A stretch of DNA of 64,000 nt from Parasponia andersonii (taxonomy: Eukaryota; Streptophyta; Magnoliopsida; Rosales; Cannabaceae). The position numbers were made by a program, and so were the translations under genes. Numbering within the stretch: the first letter of the stretch is position 1; each line of letters starts with the position of its first letter. The stretch covers positions 599,220-663,219 of the forward strand of contig JXTB01000107.1 of NCBI GenBank assembly GCA_002914805.1, read 5' to 3'. Below are positions 1-10,774 of this stretch, piece after piece. The notes below the pieces were generated by a model that ran no database searches, was not told where the DNA came from, and saw only the letters and a program-made list of their open reading frames with translations.

Positions 1-343
1 TCTTTGAGGGTACTGAGCCTTTACACTGTATGGGAGCCCTTCCACAAATATTAGTACAATAATACAGATCATTTAACAATCAGAATGAGTAATTTACCAT
101 GAAAGTGATACTAGTTGCTTGATATGTCTATTATGCAATATGAATATGTTTATTATTGGCTTATTATGTATGTGAGAATCTTGGGCATCACATGGATATA
201 CCAGTACCAGTCTAGGAACTAGCAGCAGTCACCCTGGTTAAAGAAGAGGGAATAAGAGAAAGGGCGAAGCTTCTGGCTAAGCTCATGCAGTTGTAGAGGT
301 AGATAAGACTCATGACCACACTAACAAAGGTATTGTTGATGGT
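1..343 (+). other. Degenerate Gypsy gag/linker sequence
   Basis: This stretch lies upstream of the protease-like region of the Gypsy element and has stops in all plus-strand frames. From about position 225 the reading frame begins to resemble the linker before the protease. The first ~200 bases are AT-rich and show no recognisable zinc knuckle or gag domain; they could be decayed gag or a small secondary insertion. Confidence 0.4.
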
Positions 344-988
344 ATGATTCTTATTTCTCATTCTTGGGCTCATATCTTATTTGATACTGATGCTTCTCAT
401 TCTTTTATCTCCATGTTGTTTGCTCAAATGTTGGGATTGGAATGTTCTATGTTGGACCATGTATTGACTTTGGGAATACCTATGGGTGGAGTTATCGATG
501 TTTCTACTATCTGTCATGGTTGTCTTGTTGTGATTGATGGTAGAAAACTACTATCAGATTTAGTTATGTTACCTTTGCAATAATTTGATGTGATTCTCGG
601 TATGGATTGGCTATCCAAGTATCGAGCGATTGTTGACTATTTCAACAAGAGAATGACTCTCTTTCCAAAGGATGAGCATCCTATTGTTTACTAAGCTCAC
701 TTGAATCCTTTGAAACCGAGTCCTATTCTGAAAGCATGCATAGATGGAAGGAAAAAGCTAGAGTGCTATGAGAATTTATTTACCGTCGATGGTGAGATGA
801 GAATAGCTGATCAGTACCCTTGGATATCAGTGGTTAGTGAGTTTCCAGATGTTTTTCCTAAGAATTTATTGGGGATACTACCTGATAGGGAGATCGAATT
901 CTACATTGATTTGATTCCCGGGGCTCAGCTAGATTCTATTCTAGCCTATCGCATGGCTCCAGCGAAAATGACTGAGTTGAGAAGTTAG
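344..988 (+). pseudogene. Gypsy retropepsin-like protease region (broken)
   Basis: The translation reads HILFDTDASHSFIS near the start, the position of the aspartic protease active site of plant Gypsy elements. The glycine expected after the catalytic Asp-Ser/Thr is replaced by Asp, which should abolish activity. A stop follows at about 581, after which GMDWLSKY, the usual end of the domain, is still readable (about 599-622). Another stop near 692 separates the linker (701-988), which leads into the RT and contains FPDVFP, a common Gypsy motif just upstream of RT. Confidence 0.75.
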
Positions 989-2160
989 CTAGATGATCTT
1001 TTATCAAAGGGATTCATTAGGAGTAGTACCTCTCCATGGGGTACTCCTGTTCTGTTTGCCAGGAAATTTGATAGAATGTTTCGGCTCTGTGTGGATTACA
1101 GAAAACTGAATCAGCTAACAGTAAAGAACAAATATCTCTTGCCAAGAATTGATGAATTGTTTGATCAACTGGATGGATCAAGATTCTTTTCTAAGATTGA
1201 TCTCTGATCTAGTTATCATCAGTTGAAGATTAGAGAAGAAGACATACTGAAAACTACATTCAGGACTCGTTACGGTCACTTTGAGTTCCTAGTTATGCCA
1301 TTTGGCCTGACTAATGCTCCAGCCACATTTATGGACCTTATAAACAGATTTTTTTAGCTTTATTTAGATCAGTTTGTGGTTGTCTTCATTGATGACATCT
1401 TAATCTATTCTGAAACTCAAGAAGAACATGGTAAGCACTTGAGAATTATGCTTCAGACTTTAAAAGATCATCAACTTTATGCCAAGAGATCTAAGTGTAA
1501 CTTCTGGATGACGAAAGTGAAATTCTTAGGGCATGTTATATCTCATGAAGGAATTTCTGTTGACCCTTCCAAGGTGGAATCTGTTCTAGGATGGGAAAGA
1601 CTAAAGAATGTAACAGAGATAAGAAGTTTTCTTGGTCTAGTGGGTTATTACCGCCACTTTGTTTAGAATTTCTAGATAATTGCAATACCTTTGACAAAGT
1701 TGATGAGAAAGAATGTCAAATTTGTATGGGATGATGATTTTGAAGTAGCTTTCATGGAATTGAAGAGGAGATTAACAATTGCACCTGTTCTTACTGTTCC
1801 TAATAGTAATGAACCTTATATGGTATATACCGATGCTTTTGGTTCAGGATTGAGATATGTCTTAATGCAGAATGGCAAGGTAGTAGCTTATACTTCCCGT
1901 CAGTTAAAGTCACATGAGAAGAACTATCCCACTCATAATCTAGAGTTAGCAGCTGTGATCTTTGCTCTTAAGATATGGAGATGCTATCTGTATGGTGTGA
2001 AGTTTGAGATTTATTATAACCATAAGAGTTTGAAGCATCTATTCACTCAACGAGACCTGAACTAAAGATAGAGAAGATGGGTTGAGTATATGGAGGACTA
2101 TGACTTCGAACTTCAGTATCATCCTGGAAAGGCTAATGTTGTAGTTGATGCTTTGAGTAG
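956..2160 (+). pseudogene. Gypsy reverse transcriptase and RNase H (broken)
   Basis: RT motifs are readable in one frame: [49 protein letters not shown] and the catalytic box [10 protein letters not shown] (about 1382-1411). In-frame stops interrupt it at about 986, 1207 and 1355, and again after YYRHFV (1664). RNase H follows, with VYTDAFGSG (about 1820-1850), [15 protein letters not shown] and [15 protein letters not shown] stop at 2063 precedes the end of the domain, whose last motif (VDALSR-like) is at about 2146-2163. The family role is synthesis of element cDNA and removal of the RNA template. Confidence 0.85.
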
Positions 2161-2459
2161 AAAGTCTCGTAGTATATTTGCTTCGTTGATACTAGAAGAT
2201 TGGAAGAATTCAGTTACCATTAGTGACTACAACTTAGAGTATAGCGAAAATTAGATGACTACTAGTATCAACAACATTGTGGCTACACCGTCACTCCTCC
2301 AGATAGCACAGCAAAGTCAATCGCAAGATCAAGAATTGAGAGTGGTCTGGAACCAACTTCAGAATGGTAAGTAGTTAAATGGTTGGAGTACCAATAAAGA
2401 AGGGTTTATACTTTTCAATGGAAGGCTAGCTATAGCTAATGACCTTTATCTTAGAGAAA

Positions 2460-3583
2460 CTATTCTAACTGAGGCTTACAAGTCTAAGTTCGCAGTACAT
2501 CCTAGTAGCACTAAGATGTACCATGATCTGAAGAGGCAGTACTGGTGGAAAGGCATGAAACAAGAGATAGTTACTTTTATGGCTAAGTGTATGACTTGTC
2601 AGCAAGTCAAGGCAGAACACCAGAAGCCAGCTGGACTACTTCAACTTTTACCTATTCTTGAATAGAAATGAGATAAAATCACCATAGATTTTGTAACAGG
2701 CCTACCAAAGACTCAAAGAGAGAATGACGTTGTTTGGGTGATAGTTGATCGGATAACAAAGACCGCACACTTCATACCGATCAGGATTGACTTTTCACTT
2801 ACCTGACTTAGTCGTCTTTATGTGGATAATATTATTCGCTTACATGGGGTACCATCAACCATAGTTTCTGACAGAGATTCAAGATTTACATCAAAATTCT
2901 GGAGAGCTTTGCAGAGAGTTTTGGGAACAAAACTGAATCTTAATACAGCTCATCATCCTCAGACAGATGGCCAATCTGAGAAGAATATACAGATCCTAGA
3001 GGACATGCTTCACTCATGTATACTAGATTTTGGTGGAAGCTGAGATGATCACCTATTATTAATAGAGTTTGCTTACAATAACAGCTACCAAACTAGTCTT
3101 GGTATGGCTTTATATGAGATACTATATGGAAGACCCTGCAGATCACCCTTGTGTTGTACTGATGTAGAGGAGCGTGTTACTTTTGGGCTTGAGCTAGTAC
3201 AAGAGACTACCGAGAAGGTTAACAAGATCAGAGAAAGACTCAAGGTTATTCAAAGTTATCAGAAAAGCTATGCTGACATCTCAAGAAGCGAGGTAGAGTT
3301 TGACATTGGTGACAGGGTATTCTTGAAAGTTACGCCAATGCGTGGAGTCACAAGATTTGGAGTTAAAGGAAAGTTAGCTCTAAAGTACATTAGACCATTC
3401 AAAATTACTGAAAAAGTTGGGCATGTTGCTTATCGTCTGGATCTACCACTGCAGTTGGGTCGAGTACATAATGTGTTCCATGTTTTAATGCTCAGGAAGT
3501 GCATACCTGACCCGTCTCACGTTATCCAGTATATAGAAGTACCTATCCAAGAGAATGTGACTTATGAGGAGCAACCAATTTAA
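2460..3583 (+). pseudogene. Gypsy integrase (broken)
   Basis: The zinc-binding HHCC module is visible at about 2499-2602 (HPSSTKMYHDL then CMTCQQVK). The catalytic DDE core follows: the first Asp in TIDFVTGLPKT (about 2678), the second in VSDRDSRF (about 2865) and the Glu in GQSEKNIQ (about 2970). Stops occur near 2661-2670, 2804 and 3041. The open segment 3104-3583 holds the C-terminal GPY/F-like region (PFKITEKVGHVAYRLDLP, then VHNVFHV), typical of plant Gypsy integrases. Confidence 0.85.
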
Positions 3584-3745
3584 ATACTAGGAAAGAGAGC
3601 TCAAGGTGCTTCGTAATAAAGAGATACCATTTGTCAAGGTTCTTTGGGAATACCACAAAGAAGAAAAAGTAACTTGGGAACTTGAAACCGAGATGTATGA
3701 AAAGTATCCTCATTTGTTTAACTTTCAACTTGAGGTTGTACTTTG
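3584..3745 (+). pseudogene. Integrase-linked chromodomain end, frameshifted
   Basis: After the stop at about 3581 the frame shifts, and from roughly 3598 it reads LKVLRNKEIPFVKVLW followed by KVTWELETEMYEKYPHLF. This is the shortened chromodomain-like tail of plant chromovirus integrases, thought to steer integration to particular chromatin. It ends at a stop near 3743. A small indel between 3581 and 3600 is the simplest cause of the shift. Confidence 0.75.
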
Positions 3746-3788
3746 ATTTATGTCTTGTACTTTAAATTTTAGGACGAAATTCCTGTAA

Positions 3789-3799
3789 GGAGGGGAGAA
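3789..3799 (+). other. Polypurine tract of the Gypsy element
   Basis: The purine-only run GGAGGGGAGAA sits directly before the TG that starts the 3' LTR, where plus-strand DNA synthesis is primed in LTR retrotransposons. Confidence 0.8.
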
Positions 3800-5893
3800 T
3801 GTAAAATCTCATTTTTTTTCAAGGGTAAAAGGGTCATTTGACCAAAATAAAAAATATATTTTTTTTTCCTCTCTCTCTCTCTCTCTCCTCTCTGATCTCA
3901 CTCTCGTCTCTCTCATTCTCTCTCGCTCTCTATGATAACATACTCTCCCTCTCGCTCTCTCCGATCACATACTCTCTCTCTCCGATCTCACTCTCACTCT
4001 TACTCTTATCTCTCGCTCATTCTCTCTCTCTCTCTCGCTCGTTCTCTCTACTCTCTCTTCCTCGTCGAGCCGCTGAAGACCGAGCCCAGCTGAGACACAC
4101 CGCCAGCCATCGTCGTGCCCTACCAATGACTGGGGGAGCTTCCCCACACTGCTAGTTACTGTGCCGCCCGCCCATAGCCACCGCTGACCCTCCCGTCGTC
4201 GAGAAACACCGTTTTAGGCCACAGAGGACTTTGAATTTTCAGTGTCATTTCGGGCTGTTTCAGGTCGTGTTCTTAGGCTCGTTGGGTTCGTATCGTCGAA
4301 AGGAACCTTAAGATATATATTACACAATCCCATTTTGCCCGCATTAAAAATTATCATTTTTGTGTATTTTGAGTTCAGGTTCGACTTTTGATCCAACCGT
4401 TAGATTTTATTTTTGATATCATTTTTGGAATGTACTCGAAAAATGATAAAATTTGATATATATATTGACTACATTTGGTTTTAGGCATGAAAAATTATAT
4501 CTAACGGCTTAGATTTTATCTCGTTTTGAGTGACATTAATCTGGTGTCGGTCTGGATCTGAACTGATCAAATCATATGTCTAATATAACTATTTTGGGTG
4601 TTAGAAGTTCAGTAAAGAGGTTTGTTTGTTGATTCAAAGCTCCGTTGAGGAGTTGATTTTTCACAAGTGAGCGATTAAGGGCTTGGAATTGGTTCCCGAC
4701 CCTCCGAGCGATCGTTTAATGGCACATTGAGGATCCATTGGTGTAATATCACTATTCTAGTGAGGTAAGAGTTCAATTATCAAGTTTTTATCCTTATTTT
4801 GATAAAAATGTGCATTATGACTTATTTCTTAAAATTATCGATTTTAATAGATTTAATTGGTTTGATTGGATAATTGATAAGATTGTGAACTGTTGAGATA
4901 TATTGGATTATTTTAGGATTGGATTGTATAGTTTTTATACAGGTTTAAAATTTTAGTTTTGAAAAAATACAGCCGTTATACTGTCCGATTTTCTGTAAAT
5001 CCCAGAATAATACCAAATGAGTATTAAAGTATGATTTCTTAATATACTTGATGTATTGTTATTACACACTCTATGACATATTGTACCTACCATAAGATCA
5101 TGTACTTGAGTTCTATTTTAGCATCATGGTATTTAGATCGCTGGCAAGTTGCTGCAATGCTAAGTGAGAAACTTAGGCTCCTACGCAGGATTTACTAACA
5201 CACCTCCGGGTAGTGTCAGGATGCTGGGTACCTCTGTTACAGAGGTATTACAGGTCTGTGATGAGAGGATGAGAGCTCATATATATACTTGTACTTGGTT
5301 GATTTATGATATGTACAATAATGAATATGATTATTTATGATCTTGATTACTTTACAAACTTATTTTATAAATAGATTTTAGAAATATGCTAACCATGCAG
5401 GTTTGAAAAGTTACATTCATATCAAAAAGAGTAATTGAAATTTCTACTGAGCATGTGAATGCTCACCCCCTTTCTTTCCCTTCTCAGGTAATTTACGGTG
5501 CGACTTGGGTAACTCCGAGGTGGAGTAATCCAAGAAGAAGTTTATCATAGTTTTGTGGTTGGTAATTGCTTAGATATTCACCTTGGATTTGTAATAATAT
5601 TTAAAGCTCACACTTTAAATTTAGCCTGTATTTTCTATTATACATTCTTGTAATGGTGATGTACCTGTATGTTTATTTACTATTATTAGCAGTCTATGTC
5701 TAGTGGTGATCACAAACCGTGGAAATTTATATTTTAAATTATTTTTATCAACTGTTATAGAAGCTGTTGTTTAAATTAGTTGTCATTTTTTGTTTCGGAA
5801 AAATTAAAGTTTATAAAATTTTATAAAATAAATTATGAATTTCCGCTTGTGAAATTCCTCTTCTGCCACTGGCTCAGGATTTGAATCGTGACA
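3800..5893 (+). repeat. 3' LTR of the Gypsy element (about 2.1 kb)
   Basis: The LTR starts TGTAAAATC right after the polypurine tract and ends GAATCGTGACA, giving TG..CA termini with imperfect inverted ends (TGTAA/TGACA). The end was placed by the terminal motif because the partner LTR is outside the window. It contains a long CT-rich microsatellite and, near 5450-5530, the pyrimidine stretch with CTCACCCCC often found in Tekay-type LTRs. Confidence 0.7.
3866..4056 (+). repeat. CT-rich microsatellite inside the LTR
   Basis: Nearly pure runs of CT/TC broken by short GATC, GCTC and ATA interruptions, about 190 bp long. An open reading frame through it (3838-4155) encodes only Ser/Leu repeats and is not a gene. 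Confidence 0.9.
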
Positions 5894-7808
5894 AGCACCA
5901 CTAGCATGAAGCATCTACATACCACGGAAGTTATGCTCTCTTTTTCATTGTATTTTATTTCTTGTTTCCAGTTTTATAAGAGAAGTAGTCATGGATATAT
6001 CATAAACATTCTTTCAAGTTATGCGTGGATATGATGCCTGAGTTGTGAGAAATACAAAAAATATCCACCGAGTGTTTGCAAAAATATATAAAAAAAAGGT
6101 ACCCATGGATATATTTTATACTTCTTAAAATTGATAGAACAGTCAAAATGGTTTTTTTTTTCTCTCTCTCTCTCTTTCTCTCTCTCTACTCACGGATATA
6201 TGTCATATATTCCAGGAAAAAAAACACCGGATAGTTGTCGTTTTAGGTGGAATATGGCCGCATTTACCTTCTATATGTAAAGATACGATATTTTTTTCCT
6301 CTTCCAAACTTAATTAATAATTGATCACATAAGTTACTTCAAAATTTCTATATTAATGAAAATCGTTTAGTTTCTTCAACTTTAGCTTTCTAATAACTAT
6401 AAACTATAAGTTATTTGAAACTTATTTAACCACTAAATAATAAGGGAATTTTCGCCAATTAATTATTTATTTATTTAATACAATGTGGTGAAACTTTATG
6501 TTACAATATCAAATGTGGAGTCCTGTAGGTAGTTTCCAAGAATACATAGGTAAATTAAAAAGATAATAAAACTACAAGAAATATATTCGTACAATAGGGA
6601 AATCTGCTAAAATAGTCTATTTTATTTAGCAATTTTAGTAAAAGGCCTACCATTTTTAAGTTGTAAAAAAATGATGGCATGACTATAAATAATTACCTTA
6701 TTACCCCTTTGTCCAACGTGCTGACTCGCTTGACAACATTATTGAGTATTATCAAGCTGTATCAAGTTGTATTAGAAACTAGTGTCGAATGTTGTCAAGC
6801 ATCATTGAGTCACAAAATCTTGACTTGACATTATTATCAAATATTATTAAAAAATATCAAGATCTACTCAGACAACAATATCAAGTTATATGCATAGCGA
6901 TATATATCTTAGACTTCAAAATTCATAACTTATAGTATTGAAAAAAGTAGTTACTAAATAGCCTATTTAAAAAACATGGATAATATATATATAAAAAAAA
7001 AACTATTTAGCATTTTACAAAAAAAAAAAAAATTCATTTTTCCACTAATAGTAAATAAAATCTTTTATTTGTTTTATTTCCTATCAAATCTCACAAAATC
7101 CACTAGCCCAATATTGGAGTTAATATTGTTGAAAGAAGGATATTTTTAATTTTAAAATAATATAATAGAATTCATAAAAAAAAATTATTTGTTAAAAGAT
7201 TGGAACAGTTGGATTCCTAATAGGTTGTAAACCTTTCATTAGTCTAGATATACCGCTGTTTTTATGGAGGTCAATCAATAGTTTTAAAGAGCAAATTTGA
7301 TTTTTCAACAATTTTAAACTCTAATATTGACTAAATATATGAATTTGGTGAGATTTGACATAAAAACACAAATGAAAAATTTTTTGTTTGGCATTAATAG
7401 AAAAGTGTGAGTTTATTTTTGGAAAAAAAACAAATATCATGCAAAATGTCATAGTTTTCATATATAAATATATAATCCATTACAAAATACAAGTATATTT
7501 CAAAAGTTTCCAGTAGGAAAAAAAAAAAAATACCCACCACTACTTTTTTAGAAAAAAATTCCAAAAATACGGTCCATGACATTTAACATACTTTTATATG
7601 ATCTTTTTTTTTTCTTTTTTTTTTTAAAAAAAAGGTTTTTGGCATGGTTGTCCTCTGAATTTTTTGTAGATTGATAATTAACTCCAAACCGTTAAAGACT
7701 GTTAAATTATGGACAGATATGACATGTGTCAGTCACGTGTTGCATTCTTTAGGGGTATAAATGGTATTTTTTTTAAATAATCATTTATTTGGGGTGAAAA
7801 TAAAAAGA
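5894..7808. other. AT-rich intergenic DNA
   Basis: No gene is visible. There is a TC microsatellite at about 6151-6187, several poly-A/poly-T runs (about 7012-7032, 7519-7531, 7602-7634), and a stretch at about 6720-6900 in which short words built on TATCAAG/TTGTCAAG recur. The last bases before 7809 are AAAGA, the left target-site copy of the Copia element. Confidence 0.6.
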
Positions 7809-8483
7809 TGTTGGGAAATTAAGGTTTCAATCTTACTCACTCTTATTTTGAAGATAACAAACATTTGATTTAGTACCAATAATTTAACTTGAGTGTGTAG
7901 TGAAATGGTAATAAAGTTCTACCTCAAGTAAATCAAGGAATTAAGCTTGAAGATGGATGCATATGGACATATTAGAATCAAGCTTGAAGATGAGTAATCA
8001 AGATACAAGATCGTGTCTAGATAAGGTATATTCATACTTAGCCTTATATTTGATTTCATTCATTGCACATAAATTCTCTTTGCATTAGCTCATACTTTTC
8101 AAAAGAGTTTTTAAACTATCTTAAACTTAAAATAGTTATTTTATCATAGAAGCTTGAAAATAGAATATAATGATCTCTTTGAATGGGAAAATATTCTTTA
8201 AAATATGATTTCTTAAATTTAAATAAGTTACAAATATATTTGAAATCATGATTATTTGAGATAGGCTAAAAGAAGATTTTCTATTTGCAAACAAGAATGT
8301 GTTTTAGGATGAACACTTTCTAAATTATTGTTAAATATCTTTGTGAAACTAAAACAAGTTTGCAATAGCTAAAATATTATTTTCAAATTGATTTCTAATA
8401 TTTTTAAAGTGTTTAAAACAAGTTTAGAAATCAGTTTTTGAAAAACGCTAAAAGCTGTTAAAATCTGAAAAATGCCAAAATCC

Positions 8484-8561
8484 TGTCAAAATCTGAAATA
8501 TGACCAAAATATGATTTTGGTTGAACAAAATCATATTTTAGTCATATTTCAGATTTTGACA
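8484..8561 (+). repeat. 35-bp inverted repeat (hairpin) unique to the 5' LTR
   Basis: The arm at 8484-8518 (starting TGTCAAAATCTG) is the reverse complement of 8527-8561 at 34 of 35 positions, with an 8-base loop between. The 3' LTR has only the left arm; sequence equivalent to the right arm is missing there. Confidence 0.9.
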
Positions 8562-8774
8562 AGATTTTGCAACAAAAATCATATTTTGGTCGATCAATAG
8601 TGATTTTGGTCGACCAAAGTTGGTTGACTACTTTTTAGACTAGTGGCCAGAAATGACCGCTGAAGCTGAACTGATATATCAAACTCCAATAACTATATTT
8701 TTGGTCGATCAGCATTAAATTTGGTCGACCAAACATTTGGCAGAAAGCTAATAACGGCTAGTTTTCTTGGATAA

Positions 8775-8784
8775 CTATATATAG
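8775..8784 (+). promoter_or_regulatory. Putative TATA box of the 5' LTR promoter
   Basis: CTATATATAG is present in both LTRs (8775-8784 and 13199-13208), downstream of the GGTCGACC palindromes and in otherwise conserved context. It is a good candidate for the RNA polymerase II TATA box. Transcript starts would be expected about 25-35 bases downstream. Confidence 0.6.
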
Positions 8785-9604
8785 AGCCTTATTTGATGAC
8801 ATTCAACATAAGAGCATGAACTTAAATTGATATTCATCTACTCTCAAAGTGTCTTAGCATATTTTCACATCAATTGCACTTTCAAATCTTATTGAGATAA
8901 TCTTAGAGTATCTATAGTGCATTGTTCTCGAATCTCCTAAGCCAAAATTGTATTAATTATTTTATGAGGAGAATTTGTGAGTGAGTGTTCACTCTTATTT
9001 ATTGAAAAACCATTGAGTATGAGGTGAGGTTGTCACAGGATTCATAAACAATCCGATAGAGGTGAGGTTGCACCGGAGTCATAAACAACCCGTAAGTTGG
9101 TGAGATTGGCAACATTATCTAAACAATCCGTATAGATGAGGTTGTCACCGGAGTCAAAATAATCCGAGGTTAGATGTGATAGAGCTGGAGCCAAGACCAT
9201 TGTAAAGGCTAGGGTGTGCCTAAGAAAAATTCACTCCATTTGTAAAAGGGTCGGTTAAGCCCATAATCTTGATCCAATAGTGGAAAGCTCAAAGCAAGTT
9301 GCCAAGGACCGAGGACGTAGGCAAACCGTCGTGTTTGTCGAACCTCGTAAAAACTGAGTTTACACTTTCTCTATCCCTATACTCTTTACTTTATTGCAAG
9401 CTATCTAATTGAGTGTTTAATATTTAGTGTGCTTAATATACTTGCTATTATTACTATATGTTTTGGCATTATTGTTGATTTAGCTAAAAAGTTTTAAAAT
9501 AGTGGTCTATGGTTTTAAATAGTTGAAAAGTTTATTAAAATGTTTTAAAACCCAATTCACCCCCCTTTTAGGTTGTCAATCTTGGGCTAACAATAGCTAA
9601 CAAT

Positions 9605-9616
9605 TGGTATCAGAGT
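9605..9616 (+). other. Primer binding site (initiator tRNA-Met type)
   Basis: TGGTATCAGAGT begins two bases after the 5' LTR. It differs only in the last base from the 12-base sequence complementary to the 3' end of plant initiator methionine tRNA, the usual primer of plant Copia elements. Confidence 0.9.
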
Positions 9617-9652
9617 TTGGTGCTCAATTTTAAAAAACTTAATCATCTTGAG

Positions 9653-10774
9653 ATGGCAAACCCAAACAATTTTTAAAACTTTTCATATGAGAGGTATTCA
9701 ACTACTAGACTACCATTTTTTAATGGAACCGATTATAAATATTGGAAAAATAGGATACTTACATATCTATAATCTTTAGATTTTGATTTATGGCATATTG
9801 TTACTAAATGTCCATTTGTTTTTAAGAAAAAGGTTGATGATAAATTTATTGATAAAGAAATTGATGAATATGATGTAAATGATAAAATTGCATTTTCGAA
9901 AAATGGTAGAGCTATGCATATTTTGATTTATGTTATGGATAGAGATATATTTAATAATGTTGAAAAAGCCACAAATACTCATGAAATGTAGAATATGCTT
10001 GAAGTGTCCTATCAAGGTACAAATTCTATGAAAGAGACGAAAATCAATATTCTTATACGCCAATATGAATTATTCAAGATGCATAAAGATGAGACTATTG
10101 CTCAAATATTTACTAGATTCACTATTATTATTAACTCTCTTAATGCTCTTGGAAAATTGTTCTCTAACATAGATTTGGTGAGTAAAGTGCTTAGGAGTCT
10201 TCCTAAAGCATATCTAAGCAAAGTGGTGGCAATTCAAGAAGCTAGAGATCTCACCAAATTTTCTCTAAAAGAACTCATGGATTCGCTCATGACACATGAG
10301 ATCTTGATGAAAGAAAGCAATGAAGGGGATCAAGAAGACAACATGTACTTCATGGCAATAGAAAATGAGGGAAGCTCACTTAAACCTAAAAGTAAATTTC
10401 ATGATGTTAGTGATACTAGTAGTGAGTTTAGTGATAGTGATTGTGATTTATTATATGAAAACTTTTTGAGTGATTTCAATGATTTACACAAAAATTATGA
10501 AAAACTCATTTTCAAGAACAATGCTCTCAAAAAGAAAATTCTTAGTTTGTCAAAAATAGTTGAAGAGTTTACTAAAGGAAAGAAAGTGAAATTAACTTGT
10601 AGTACTTGTGATATTTTATCAAAAGAAAACGCTTCCTTAAATGACAAGATTTTTGACTTGACCAACATTGTCCACAAGTTCACCAATGTAGGTTTAGTAT
10701 TTAAACTGAATGATTGGAGCTTAACGACAAATCAAAAGATGATAATTAAGTCCAACTCGATACAAAGAAGATGA
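9653..10774 (+). pseudogene. Copia gag (UBN2-type) with premature stops, zinc knuckle missing
   Basis: An ATG at 9653 (MANPNNF) opens a frame of 373 codons including the stop. It is broken by TAA at 9674, TAA near 9770 and TAG near 9989, and is open from 9995 to 10774. The N-terminal part has the Copia gag pattern (LPFFNGTDYKYWKNR), and the middle matches the UBN2 capsid-like region (YELFKMHKDETIAQIFTRFT, then LRSLPKAYLSKV). The C-terminal third is acidic (DTSSEFSDSDCDLL) and then coiled-coil-like (YEKLIFKNNALKKKILSLSK). No CCHC knuckle lies between the capsid part and the acidic part, where related proteins usually have one, so a deletion is inferred. The family role is assembly of the virus-like particle. 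Confidence 0.8.

Larger units (their letters stand above)
1..5893 (+). mobile_element. Decayed Ty3/Gypsy chromovirus (Tekay/Del-like), 5' part outside the window
   Basis: The domain order on the plus strand is protease-like, reverse transcriptase, RNase H, integrase and chromodomain, followed by a polypurine tract and a long 3' LTR. That order with a C-terminal chromodomain defines plant chromoviruses, and the long LTR suits the Tekay/Del group. Many stop codons and at least one frameshift show the copy is dead. The 5' LTR and most of gag lie upstream of base 1, so no target-site duplication can be checked. Confidence 0.85.
7809..9602 (+). repeat. 5' LTR of the gag-only Copia element
   Basis: Starts TGTTGGGAAATT and ends AATAGCTAACA, matching the copy at 12345-14028. 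It is about 110 bp longer than its partner, mainly because of an extra segment near 8521-8585 that forms a hairpin and a shorter extra AT stretch near 8180-8215. Confidence 0.92.

Noticed and set aside
3838-4155. Open frame through the CT microsatellite
   Set aside because: It encodes only Ser/Leu low-complexity sequence within an LTR.
9788-10063. Minus-strand open frame overlapping Copia gag
   Set aside because: Ile/Phe/Asn-rich complement of the gag frame without features of its own.
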